DNA of 64,000 nucleotides from Blastomussa wellsi (Eukaryota; Cnidaria; Anthozoa; Scleractinia; Plerogyridae), in the NCBI GenBank assembly GCA_947652115.1, contig OX393561.1, positions 2,898,670-2,962,669 of the forward strand, in the 5' to 3' direction. The translations under genes were made by a program, and so were the position numbers. Shown here one piece after another: positions 1 to 11,700 of this stretch. The stretch's first letter is position 1; every line of letters begins with the position of its first letter. The notes beneath the pieces were generated by a model that worked only from the letters and a program-made list of their open reading frames with translations, ran no database searches and was not told the DNA's origin.

Positions 1-1055
1 CATTGATTGAATCGACGACGGCATAATCGAAGAGCAACGACGGCTTGAGCCCAAGATAAATGGCTGCTAGATCAAGTATAAAAGATATGTAACATTTTTC
101 TGATAATTTCCCCAGAAATTTCCGAAATATAGTACTCCATTCTCGAAGGCATTTCCCACTATCCGCCATATTGTAAACAAATGACCAGGCGTCACTCGGC
201 GATCCAGGCTTCCCAACCTCGTCCCCACGGCCATCCGAGTCGTAAGCACCACGCGGATGGCCCTGGAGACGAGGTTGCCAGGCAGTTTTAGCAACGGCGA
301 CGGCAACGAAAACGTCATTTCAAAGCTGACGAACTGTCTAAATTTCTATGAACGGCGTTAAGGTAAGGAAAAAGAAAGAAAATTTCTCCGCCATGCGTTC
401 ACGTTCTGGAGAAAACCAGAGAAAACATAAAATTTGGTAATTTCACGTTGTTGTTTTGCAGTTGACGGCACAGAAATGTACAAAACTATAAAACGCACGT
501 ATAGAGCGATTGTTGTTGCTCATTAAACTTATTGTTTTGTGGCGTCCTCGTTGCCGTTGCCGTCCTCGTTGCTAAAACTCCCTTTTGTATTCTTCACGCG
601 CACGACGCACATGACTAGCACACGACGCGCACCCGCGGCGCGCGCATGGCATCTTTGAGACCGTGATTCCCTGCGCTCAAGTCTCAACTTGAAACTGACT
701 GTGAGGAAGACGTACATTTTTCCCTCGCGGGGATACTTTACCCCCTGTCCACAATCAGGACAAAAGTTCCAACCCCGCCCTGCTGCCCCTGCATTTTTCC
801 GCCCTTTGCCCAGGCCATTTGCGAGCGAGGGTGAGGGAGGAATGGGGGAGGGGGTGCAGGGAGGGCAGGAGAAGGGGGACGCAGTTAGTGACTGACAGGT
901 ATGAGAACGAAGGTCCGAGACCCTGGGAACAAGGTTGTGTCCAACCACTAGAACTCTTTCTAAATAGCAACAACAACAACTGAAGCACAAAACGAGAAAT
1001 GAATTTGGCAGAATGTCGGAAGGGATTAAAAATGCTGGGGCTGGGTGAGCGAGAC
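1..1055. other. Intergenic, repeat remnants, no gene seen
   Basis: No open frame here looks like a protein family. A foldback at about 212-283 pairs an AACCTCGT...GGCCATCCG arm with its inverted copy CGGATGGCC...ACGAGGTT, which looks like a remnant of a short inverted-repeat element. 541-960 is locally GC-rich with purine/pyrimidine-skewed stretches and repeats of GTTGCCGTTGCCGTC type. I see no splice-flanked exon. Confidence 0.55.
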
Positions 1056-1239
1056 CTCAAAGACCAGAAAATTTAAGGTGGTGGGGAGGGTCTCAGAAAA
1101 ACTCAAAGACCAGAAAATTTAAGGTGGTGGGGAGGGTCTCAGAAAAACTCAAAGACCAGAAAATTTAAGGTGGTGGGGAGGGCCTCAGAAAAACTCAAAG
1201 ACCAGAAAATTTAAGGTGGTGGGAAGGGTCTCGGAAAAT
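1056..1239. repeat. 46-bp tandem repeat, four copies
   Basis: Four consecutive units beginning CTCAAAGACCAGAAAATTTA start at 1056, 1102, 1148 and 1194, an exact 46-bp spacing. The first two are almost identical and the last two carry single-base changes (for example GGTCTC to GGCCTC). It is a short minisatellite with no coding potential. Confidence 0.95.
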
Positions 1240-1639
1240 ACTCCACTCAGCTGCGGAGGAGGTATGGGTAGTCAGAGACGGGTCTAGGGGGAGGGTGCAG
1301 GGGAGCGCACCCCTCCCTGGGATGACCTGCGGCTTTCTAATACATAACGTTTGGATGCAGGAGACCACGCAACAAAGAATAAAACTAGTTGGCTTGTTAT
1401 TGCCGGATCTCTTGATAAAGAAAAAATTTTGCCCTTTTGCCGTAGTACCAGCCTTGCAATCAACTTGGTTTTCTAATACAGCTAGTTGCTTACGTCACCC
1501 ATCAGTTACGTCATTCCTTTGAAGTGCACCCCGTCCTAAGAAAAATCCTGGATCCGCCCTTGATAGTTTAACAACACAATTTTATTACGGTCGATAAAAA
1601 AATATTCTTCTTAAAAAAAGCTGCTCGCATGTTCACTAG

Positions 1640-2282
1640 TACAGCCAACTCTCTCTTAACGGACACCTCTATAAGACGGACACCTCTATTAGACGGACAC
1701 CTGGTGTTGGTCCGGGCCGTTTCTCAGTCATTTTACTATAACCAAACTCTCTATAAGACGGACAACAGACACTATGAAATCGTCAACGGACACTTGTGAG
1801 ACATACAGTACAAGTTAAAATTGAATTAGTCATTGTCCCATTCAAAAAATAACTTGGAGGTGACAACTTTGAAGCAGCGTGGCCGAGTGGTTGGAGCGTT
1901 GGACTTGAAATCCGTTATTCGCGGATTCAAGTCCCGCTCTGACTACTAGCTGGTGTTGTTCTCGGCAGCCCCGAGTTCAGGCTACGCTTGTAAATAGCCA
2001 ACTGGTCTGTCTCCTGCCAGTTGGGATTCTTAACCTTGTTATGTTTATTTATTTGCTTGTTTGTTTACATTGGCCCTGAAAAGCCCCAATGGGGAGTGGT
2101 CAATTAAGTAATTATTATTATTAACTGAATTGTATTGTAAGCTAGAACAGTTATTTTCTTGCTTTCTTAGTTGACATTTCCTGGGGTCATGTTACGTCGA
2201 CTCTCTTTAAGCCGGACACCTCTCTAAGACGGACAGCTGAGGCCGGTCCCGACGGTGTCCGTCTTAGAGAGAGTTGACTGTA
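1640..2282. mobile_element. Tc1/mariner or pogo-like TIR element (non-autonomous)
   Basis: The ends are inverted copies: the left end reads TACAGCCAACTCTCTCTTAA and the right end, read inward, TACAGTCAACTCTCTCTAAG. Both run on into GACGGACACC-type sequence, which recurs inside. A TA dinucleotide borders both ends, as expected for Tc1/mariner superfamily target duplication. There is no transposase ORF. A tRNA-derived SINE lies inside (about 1873-2125), so the element is older than that insertion. Confidence 0.7.
1873..2125 (+). mobile_element. tRNA-derived SINE with ATT-rich tail
   Basis: The head resembles a serine tRNA: an A-box-like GTGGCCGAGTGG, an anticodon-loop-like GGACTTGAAATCC, and a B-box-like GGATTCAAGTCCC. 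The flanks do not form an acceptor stem, so it is not a functional tRNA. The body (TTGTAAATAGCCAACTGGTC, TTGGGATT) is shared with the copy at 19.09-19.38 kb, and both end in ATT repeats. Transcription would use the internal pol III promoter. Confidence 0.75.
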
Positions 2283-2590
2283 TTCATCATAAAATTATCC
2301 GTGGTGAAGCACTGGAGCATGCCTCCGCGCGTTTTCCTTTCATAAACAAGCGATGCCATTTTAGAGACACTTAGAATTTTTATGGTTATCATCAATTTTT
2401 TCCCGTAAAAAAGGAAGAAAAATTGTACGCCAAAGACCTTTAATAATAGAACCCGGAACCTCAGACATGCCACTATCTCACCACTAGACTACCAGGCTGA
2501 TCAGCCAAATCCATGTAAAGTTTAATTATAAAACTTTATAACAGGACACTTTCCATATAAAAAAGAAACAGACAACAGACATGATTATAA

Positions 2591-2690
2591 ATTCGCTCCG
2601 ACGAAGGGCTAACACTCGAGACGTCAGCTGTTGAATCTCTTTACGGTGGCCATTTGACATTATCAACCCAGTTGATAAAACCAAATTATA
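2591..2690 (+). repeat. Penelope-like terminal repeat fragment, hammerhead-like core decayed
   Basis: This copy of the dispersed terminal repeat runs from TTCGCTCCGACGAAGGGCTA to the conserved end around ACCCAGTTGATAAAACCAAA. The same repeat occurs at 17.55, 23.2, 40.18 and 62.54 kb, the last one downstream of a GIY-YIG endonuclease ORF. Here the hammerhead-like GAAAC is GAGAC and stem II is altered, so any ribozyme is probably dead. Confidence 0.7.
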
Positions 2691-2798
2691 TATTGCCCTA
2701 GCCAACAAATAAAAACTAAAATACTACAAGAAAACCAGTGTGAAAGTGAGCAATTAAGCAATGGGAGAGTATTAGTCTATCACCAAATTAAAACCAGG

Positions 2799-2985
2799 CC
2801 AGTAGGCCCGATCGGACGGTCAGGGTTCGGAGCCTCTAGCCGGGGCACGGCGTTGTGTTCTTGGGCAAGACACTTTACTCTCAGTGCCATTTTTACACCT
2901 GAGTGTAAAAATCCAGGGGGGAGTATACTGTTAGTCGCTTCATAAGCTCCGGCGGCATGGGCCACTAGGCTCGACCCAGGCTTTG
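2799..2985 (+). mobile_element. tRNA-derived SINE fragment
   Basis: This matches the body of the SINE at 29.2-29.5 kb, including GTTGTGTTCTTGGGCAAGAC followed by ACTTTACTCTCAGTGCC, then GGCATGGGCCACTAGGCTCG near the 3' end. The tRNA head is degraded and the middle is deleted relative to that copy. Confidence 0.65.
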
Positions 2986-3109
2986 CCTTGCCTTGCTAAA
3001 CTAATCCAGGCCTAAACTATAGGTTTTGACAGGGGCATCGACTGTTAAAAAATAGCATCGACCACTAAAAATGACATCGCTTGTTTACGAAAGGGAAATC
3101 ACAGGCAGC

Positions 3110-3490
3110 CCATACAAGCAGTGCGTCTTTATATGTTCGAAATATAAAGAAATGTATGGGAACATTGAAAGCGTCCATCTATGGAAAACTTATTTCGAGT
3201 AATGCTTATTTTTTTGGTTGAAATAAACGTGCACTTACCTCAGGTATTGTATTTTGTCGTTCCTCGGCTAAAAATGGTGAACTTGAGCGATTTGGAGGGT
3301 TTTGCGTTGACTGTTGCTTCACGTTATAAGAAGGAGACAACCTTGTCCCCTCAATCGCTCAAATTCACCATTTTGAGCCGAGGAACGACAAAATACAATA
3401 CTTAAGGTAAGTTCACTTTTATTTCAACCAAAAAAAAAATAAGCATTACTTGAAATATTTCGAACATACAAAGACGCACTGCTTGTATGG
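3110..3490. repeat. Large foldback (inverted repeat), about 380 bp
   Basis: The left arm starts CCATACAAGCAGTGCGTCTT at 3110 and its inverted copy ends at 3490. The arms also share GTATTGTATTTTGTCGTTCC and the adjoining CTCGGCT-AAAATGGTGAA segment. The left arm carries about 45 extra bases near 3148-3190. The loop is about 60 bases around 3290-3350. Non-coding; probably a foldback element. Confidence 0.85.
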
Positions 3491-3510
3491 TAAGGTAAGT
3501 CTGCAGTCGG

Positions 3511-3660
3511 GCCTAGTGGCCCATCAGGCCGGAGTTTATCCCGATTTCTGTAGCATTAAGCGACAAAGAGTATTTCTACTATCCCCTGGATGGGATGCTA
3601 GTCCATCGCAGGGTTACCCCCCCAGCAGTAAATTCGCCGGTACCCATTTATACACCTGGG
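3511..3660 (-). mobile_element. SINE 3' fragment
   Basis: Read on the minus strand, this matches the 3' half of the SINE at 29.35-29.5 kb: GAATTTACTGCTGGGGGGTA, then CCCTGCGATGGACTAGCATC, then the GGCCTGATGGGCCACTAGGC end. The tRNA-like head is missing. Confidence 0.65.
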
Positions 3661-4222
3661 GTTCCCTGTGATAACAGTTCTTGGCTACTCTAAAACTGCT
3701 AAAGCAATTTTAGTACCCCCTCTCGACAAACTGTACAGAAGAACAACAGATGCACTATTTTTTTTTTATTTTATTCACTCAAGCATTACTTCAATACATA
3801 CATGAAACAAAATACAAATTTTTACGTTAAATCAAGACCAAAGTATCGAATGACTAGGAACTGCTCTAAGGTAGTCAGAATACGCTTGTAACTGTCATAG
3901 TTCAGTAGGGACATCATGTTACAAAGCAATTTTTAAACTCATAATAAAATTAAAGCAGGAACAATGGAATAATGAGTTTGACTGATGTTTACCTTTTTTC
4001 ATACAAACTACATCTGTGCACTCATTTTCTTAACCAAAGAAATAATCTAATATTACTATTACAAGCGCAGCTACTGACCAGCCAGTGGTGACCATTATCC
4101 TTCGGTGCATTAGAATAAGTTTCCGACCTGCAGAAAATTATTTCACTTAACTTCACCGACTTTTCTTTTGACCAAAGCACAGGTAAATGAATTGGTTACC
4201 ATTAATGATTACTGTTATTGCA

Positions 4223-4448
4223 CAGTTCCAGAAAATATCCACACACCCCAAGGATGTCATTGGAAATACCAAGGGGGCAGAGGGTGGGGGGGGGGGGGGA
4301 AGGAGGAGGATGGGTTCAATAGCAAAATATAATTTTGAAGGGAAGGGAAAGTATGCAGCTCAACTGGAAATTCTAGGTGGGGTGGGGGTTCAAGAAAGAA
4401 CACCATCCATTTGGGGGGGGGGAAGGGCATGGATATTTTCTGTAACCA
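4223..4448. repeat. MITE-like inverted-repeat element
   Basis: The left end CAGTTCCAGAAAATATCCAC and the right end GGATATTTTCTGTAAC are inverted copies. The interior has G-runs and CCAACCT/GGTT stretches. A relative with TGTGTAGTTCC termini lies at 11571-11760. Confidence 0.55.
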
Positions 4449-5069
4449 AACATTCCCAACCTTCAAATTATCTTATCCTCACAAAATCTAAACTGAGCAG
4501 GTTGAGATTTCTAAATGTCACATCTTTTTGTGCTTCTTCTATCTTTAGCAATTAAACCTGACCTGTTAAATGTCTACAGTACCAATAAATAAAATGGTGA
4601 TTTCACTACTCATTGAACTTAGCAATGTGTTGACAATAAACAGGCATGCAGTCAAAAACTAGAAAAAAAACATTGTTGAAAGGGAACTTGGCCAAAAATA
4701 CATGTACCCCATGTACCCAAGATGCACTAAAACATAACAGGTATGTCTTTGTCCTCAATGTGAATAATTTAATAATATTATGTAATGTTGTCTTGAGAGA
4801 ATGATCCAATTTGCATGGAATACAAACCTACAACTTTTCCTTAACTACCAATTAATAGGTATAAAAAGAGTGCCTAAAATGTGTCAATGGTAAATTTTCT
4901 AAATGTTATGGTTTATCACAAGGACAATTCCTGGTAAAATAGTCAAGTTCCTGGAAGAATTTGACCTTTCTCTTGAAACAGGGCTTCTTAGAGTTGAGGC
5001 CCCTCAGTGCAATCCATGCTTTTGCTGTCAATCCACAGAAAAGTGCAGTTGCAACCGTCTCAAACTCAT

Positions 5070-5335
5070 TAATAATTCATCGAGTTAAAACAAAGAAAAT
5101 TATAACCAGGATCTTAATTAGCATAGACTTTGACTATTTTATTTCTCTGTTTACTCCTTGATTTTTGTTTAGATTGAGAAGGTATGCATATCAAACACTT
5201 GAGACAGTGTTTTATCGGCTGTCCAAACACCTCAAAGTTCATTAAAAATACTCCGCTGCGCATCACATTTTCAACTCTCTTCTTGGTGTTTGGATATCCC
5301 GATGAAACACTGTTTCTTGTGTTTGATATATTACA
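5070..5335. repeat. Dispersed repeat with internal TIR pair (copy 1)
   Basis: This is homologous over about 260 bases to 28.53-28.82 kb. Shared blocks include TCTTAATTAGCATAGA, TTTATTTCTC-GTTTACTCCTT and TTTTCAACTCTCTTCT. The ATATCAAACAC...GTGTTT start and the GTTTGATAT end (about 5188-5327) are inverted copies, so the core is a TIR element. It lies just 3' of the Ras stop codon and may fall in the Ras 3' UTR. Confidence 0.7.
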
Positions 5336-5702
5336 TAAACGTTCCAAAGATAAAATACTGCACTTCATCAAGATACAGGATATCAGGATTCGAATATTGC
5401 ATTCACCTTAAGTTCGTTTGGGTGCCTCAAAAGCAGGGGTTTTGTTTTGTAAATTAATTACAAATTCAAGGTTAGTGAATTTCCACTACAGAAACATATT
5501 TGAAAAATGTTAAATTAAAATAGCTAAACGTTAATCTTTCACCTTTCAACCAAATCATGTATAACATTGCAGAATCACTTGCATGTTCTATGCAAGCTTT
5601 GCACATAACATTGAAGAACACTGAAGTGGAGATAGGAAGGTATAAATTCATGGCAAAAAGTTCTATAATTTTGAAGAAATCCATCTTATCACAATGCTTA
5701 AA

Positions 5703-8700
5703 TTAAAAGATGATACACTTTCTCCTCTTCTTCACTTTTGGAATTGGCTTCTTTCCCTTCTGTACAATGAAAACAAAAGGAAAGAAAACATTCTAATCAC
5801 ACATGTCCACCTTTTCTACTTACTTTGCTACATTACAGTTATCTGAATAAAAATTACGTTTTATGTCAGAATGGCATGTTAAGCAAATTTGCTGCCCAGG
5901 CAGCTTTGCAGATTTTAGTCTTGTATTGCAGAATCACTAACCGGTGTACATTTTGCTCATTGCATGCCCTGCGGTGTGGCTCAAAGTCTATCTTTGTAAA
6001 TTTGCTCTATCTATTTGTTGAAAAACTAGTTCATAAATGTACAAAGGTAGAATTCAATCTTTAATAAAGAGTGTGAAACCACGCAGCCCAGTTAAAATGC
6101 TTTTACGTACAGGTATAGGTAGGAGGCAAGACGACTGGAGCAGACAGCATCCCTTTGGCATGTACGACATACATTTATTAAACGGTTTGCCACACATTTA
6201 AGGGCCATTGACAATATGGCTGTTTTGGGTTGTTTTTGAGCTACGAGAACATTAAATTTGTTGCCATGTTTTGGGCCACATTTATTTATTGGTGATAAAA
6301 GCAAAACAAGACCAGAGAACTGAACTTAAACAAGCAGGCTGTCAATGTACATGAACATGAAGACAGTTGGATGTGGAGTAAACTGCAGATATTTCATTGT
6401 GGAGTTACAAAATTGTCTGCTGCTGGCACATTTTGACTCGGCTGAGCAGGTCCCTTTTAACTGAAAACCCTGAGAAAAACCACTTACATCTCGCCTGATT
6501 TCTCTCACAAGGGTGTAGAATGCATCCTCAACTCCTTGCCTTGTCTTCGCTGATGTGTCCATGTATGGGATTCCATAACTTGTTGCCAGGTCAAGAGCTT
6601 CAGGGGTCGCGATTGCCCTCTGAGTAAGATCGCATTTGTTTCCGACCACTAGGAAAAGCAACATGCATTAAAAAGCTTTCATATGCTGTGACAGACTGTG
6701 GCCCAACAGATGCAAGACATTTTTGATGCACATGGTGCATTTACATGTATATCAAACAGTAAACAAGAAACAAAGTGAAAGAAGAAAGGGGTTAACTGTT
6801 TGGCGTGTAAAGATATTTTTTGCTATCACAACCATACAAACAAGAAAACATTAACTCATTATAAGAAGGATGCCCTTAAGTGTATGCAGTCCTTGACAGC
6901 CAAGGGTGTAGACTGGGGAGGGTCCTGGGGCACTCATCACCAGGGTTGTCAATAAGCGCTGGCGACTGGCGATATCGCCGGCTACTTAAACGTTTTCGCC
7001 AGCTAACATTTGGCAGAGATAAGCAGGAAAAAAGCGGTCATTACAAAAACGATTAAAAAAGGGCCCCCAGTGCCGTCTACTTTCAAAATATCTCTGCATA
7101 CTTCAAATCTTATTGACAACCCTGCATGACCACCCCTTTGCAAGACTCTTAACTAATCTCCATTTTTGCTGTTTACTGACTAGAGCAATACACCACTGAC
7201 ACACTGTACCTATCCTCAAGGAGGATAGGTACAGTCGGTCAGGCCAAATGTGGGTAAATAAAATTAGCGAAATAAATTATGGTTGCACTGGTCAGTGGCC
7301 CTCTTGACATGTCATGATGATAATTTCCCCTGTCACTCTCAGGGTTGTCATGGATACCTACACATTTAGCTCACAACATATGCAGAGCTACTGAATAATA
7401 TTAATTGCCTTTTTTCAAACCAAGGGGGACAAGGTACGAGTCAACAAATTAAATGATTAGCAGCAATTGATCCACATAGTCAGAAAGAGCACACCAAGAT
7501 TTACAAAATCACCAAGTTTGGTGTTAATAGACCCAATATTAAGCAAGATACAGCCAGTTAAAAACGTCAAAATTTACAAAGAAATGTATGGCCATCAGGG
7601 CGCAGCGTCCAGATTACCAAACATTTCTTTGTAATTTTGATGTATTTAAATGTCTATATCTCAGTCAAAACTAGCCCGATTAACACCAAACATGGGGATA
7701 TTGTAAATCTTGGTGTGCTCTTTCTGACTTTGTGGATCAATAGTTGCTAATCCCATAATGAACAGACTATACCTAGACTGTACCTAGTCCCTTTCGGTTT
7801 GAAACCAGGCAATAATGAACTTTCTCTTCTCAAGTTTTGAGAGCAGGTAAATAGCATGCTTTTCACGAGCATTCACAGGCACTTTAACCCTGTAAAACAA
7901 GAAACTGTAAACAATACTTACAAACCATAGGAACTTCATCGGCATCTTTCACTCGTTTGATCTTCCAGGCAAACAAAAAAGCCATTAGGGATAAATACTG
8001 CTTTTAAAAATGTGATTAAATGTAATTTAAGCAAAATTTCACATGATAATTATACTGCAGGACAGCAGAACTTTCAATGACACTCTCAGACTTTTGGCAA
8101 CTTCTTTGAATAATGGATCACATTCTGAACTATAAAAGAAGCTTTTGAAGTTTTGACTTTTGACTGTGTTCTTCGAGGTTTGGGTTGGCTCTCAAAGGCT
8201 GTCAACACATGTATTTGATGAATAATAACAAAACCAATTAAAAAGTACATGTCACCAAAAAAGACATGAATTATATAAACACAAGTGAAATACCAGGTGA
8301 GCTTTTGCATGAAAACATGATATCTTCACCATGCTATGATTATGTAATAAATCATGCCTTTTGCAGCAAAAATGAAAAGGTTTGGAAGTTCATTGATGTT
8401 TATATAAACAGTATATTACATGGACATTTGGAGACACGAAATTTCTCTTCTTGTGTTGAAACATCTTCCAACACTCAAAGAGAAATGTCATATCTCCGTG
8501 CAGCCATTTAATATCCTCCATGTAGGATTTTACCAATAATAATTATTTTAACTGATGTTAACTTGCAATATCAAGCCAAAACAAATTTACAGAGCACAAT
8601 ATTTTTACCAGCATACATGTACAATGTACCTGTTGTCTAAATGCATGTATTTCCTCAAATGATCTCCTGTTATTGACTGCGAATACACATAGAAAGCCCT

Positions 8701-11700
8701 CTCCAGTTCTCATATACTGATCTCGCATTGCACTAAAATCCAAAGATATGACAGTTGCTACAATTGTTTTTCATCGAAAGATTTTCAAAAACTTATAAAC
8801 ACATCTATAGGATTTCTGCATACCAAAACTTAATGCATTGAATTGTATAATTACCAGAAGTCAGGGCTGAAAATAACGGCCGGTTAACGGACACTGTCCG
8901 GCCTGATTGGGGTTTTGACCAGTCAAACTTTCGCATTGCTGGTCATGTTGACCGGTCACATTCGACCATATGGAGGAAATAACGTTTCTGTGTTGTTGTT
9001 TACTATCAGTATGCACCTCGCTCGCTGTTTTGTTCAACTGAAAAGAAAATAAATTCATGGGGAAAATTACTTAGGGTTCGCAAACCGCAAGACTCAAGTT
9101 AAAAAGTTGTTCATTTTTTCCACCACGCAAATTAGTTCCAAAGCTCAGAAAAAAGTAACAGGTACAATTAAAACTTTCGCTTCTTTTCAAGTTTATTCGT
9201 GTTTTGTGTTGTGTTTTCATTATTATGCGGCAGTATGTCTGGAAACACGAGCTGAAGTTTTGTAGCTGCACATGTTGCGAGAATTGCAACCTAAATTGAT
9301 ACGGCCTGTAAGGTCCGGTTCAGATGCCGATCTTTTCAACAGCCGAACTCAATTTGAATTTGGACCGACCCAGATTAACAAAAGTATGCCTGTTGATTCA
9401 TACGCTGCTCTTTTTGGCCGTTCCTAAATACAATTCCAGTAAAACCAGTCAAAATAATGCAAAATACATTAAAATAATTTATGCATCAGGATCGGTACAT
9501 GAAAAGGTCATGAAAAGTATGGCGTCTGAATCAAGCCATTCCAAAGGCGAAATTCTCGGCCAAGCCAGCCAGGAAGAACGGGTGAGCCGTTCCAAATTGA
9601 TTCAGATGCCGATCTTTTCATGTACTTAATTCAAGGGATTAGGTTTGGCTCATGAAAAGATCGGTGTCTGAACCGGGCCTAAGAAAATTAATCATTCATG
9701 GCACTATTTCATGGCTTGAAATTTGAAAACACCTCATCTCTTTTTGTCCAGTTTGTTCGCTTCAGTTTGCGTGAAAGTTTAAATCAAACAAAGTTTATTT
9801 CAAGTTCATTTCATTCGTCCACCTTTAATAGTAAATTTAGGTTTTCAAAGTGAATAAAACGAACAGCATCTGACTCAAGTCTCGCACATGGTAATCTGAT
9901 ACGCGTCACATTTTCGGCAAGTTTTTCCTTTTATTTGCTCACCACATTAACATGTGATAATGATGCAGAATATTTACAGTATTTATTGATATCAACACCG
10001 GACCTCACATCATGAATATTGCCACGTAACAATTCTACGAATTCATTCATTCCATCGGCAAAAATAGGGAGTCTGAGTCTTTTAGTAAGGGGAAAATTGC
10101 AGGGTACAATTTTTATTTGTCCGGCCAGATATGAGATGTGACCGAGCTGAAACGTACTTGGCCGGTCATTGTGACCGGAGATTCCACGGAAATTATTTTC
10201 AGCCCTGTGAAGTGAAAAGAGCCCAACAGCTTTTTGCTAAAGAAGCATGATTTACACACAAAATTAATTCTCCAACTCAGTCTGGTTTACAGTGCAAATT
10301 TGCAAGTTGGACGGAAGGAATAAGTGTGCTTGGCATGCAAAGAAAATCGTTTCCGATATCCCAGGTTCAGCAGATTTTACCTGTTACTTGCCGGATGGAC
10401 AAGTCACAAGTAACATTTTGGACCATTGTTTTTGTTGGCAGATGAATCAAGGCAACAAGAAGGGTATGTTTTGCTGATAATGTTTACATTTGACAGTTTC
10501 AAATGATGGTGGACATGACAGCGTGCTGTTGATGTCAGTTCAGGTTGCATGTGCTTGTTTCAAAATTGTTTTAACTGTCAGCTGTTTCAATACATAAAGC
10601 CATTCTAGACCATTTTGCAAGCCAGTTTATTCAAGTTTGCTAACCAGCATGTACATGTATTTAGAGTATTTATGCCAATCACAGAAGCAGCATAAGAATT
10701 GAATTTGTACATGGACCACAAAAACTTGCATTCATGTATAAGTGGTACCACTGTACTGAAATTCTAGGTAAAATCGATGGTGCCGCTTATCTACAGATTG
10801 GACCATTGATTTTAGGGGGTAGTTGGACGTCAAATTCATTGTTTTTCACCATCGGTTTTAGTAATAAAGACAACATTAATTTAGTCAAAGGAGCATGTCT
10901 ATTGGAAGATACATGTATTAGGAATTCAATCAAAAAGAAGCTTAGCAAAGGAATAACATATTTTTAGCCTGAGTTGTAAGCAGATGCGACTGATTGAGGG
11001 TTGGCGACCAGAATTTCATAGCTGGTCACCAACAGGCGACTAACTTTTAGCGTTGTCAATGTTCTGAACGATCGCTTAAATCGAAAAATTTAGTGTTTGA
11101 TTTCAAAGTTTTCAATTTCCATAGAAAGTAGTTACCATAAAAAGTAAAGGTAAGACTCCTGTCAGATGACCTCCACAACCGTTGTAAACCACATACTTCA
11201 ATCGACATTTAGCAGCCACTATGTTTTCAGTGGTTTCATTGAACAGCCATACTGTGGGCGCATTGGTCAGTAATATGGCCGCTTGTTCACATGTGGCTTC
11301 TTACAGTGAACGCTTCGTACTGGTCACTCTTCAAACTAAGATCTATTGAACAAGAACTCTTTACAACTGAAATGTAAGCTACACGATATTTTAATCCCTT
11401 TATACATGCTTTATACATTTTCAGAACTCAGTGTTTTCATGTTTTGCTGTGAGGCAAAAATTTTACGAACCACTTTTTGGCGACCACATTTTTTTCATTT
11501 GGAGACTGAAAAAAAAAATGCTCAGTACCTGCATAAAAAAGTTAATTTCGGATCCTGCAGATGCACACATTGTGTAGTTCCATAAAATATCCCTACCTCG
11601 CCCACGGAAGGGATTTTTTATAAGAGCCTCCCACCCCTCTGGAAATTCCAATTCAATCTCATACATTTCTTTAAATTTTTTGGTCTTTGGCAACCCCCAC

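Noticed and set aside
529..990. 153-codon minus-strand ORF
   Set aside because: Composition reflects C-rich repeats (Pro/Ser runs). It overlaps a similar open frame on the other strand and has no recognisable domain.
1873..1945. Possible functional tRNA-Ser
   Set aside because: The A- and B-box-like sequences and an anticodon-like loop are present, but the flanks do not pair into an acceptor stem and the body continues into a repeat shared with 19.1 kb, so it is a SINE head.
4187..4555. 122-codon plus-strand ORF
   Set aside because: Low-complexity Gly/Arg stretch from G-runs inside a MITE; no domain and no splice context.
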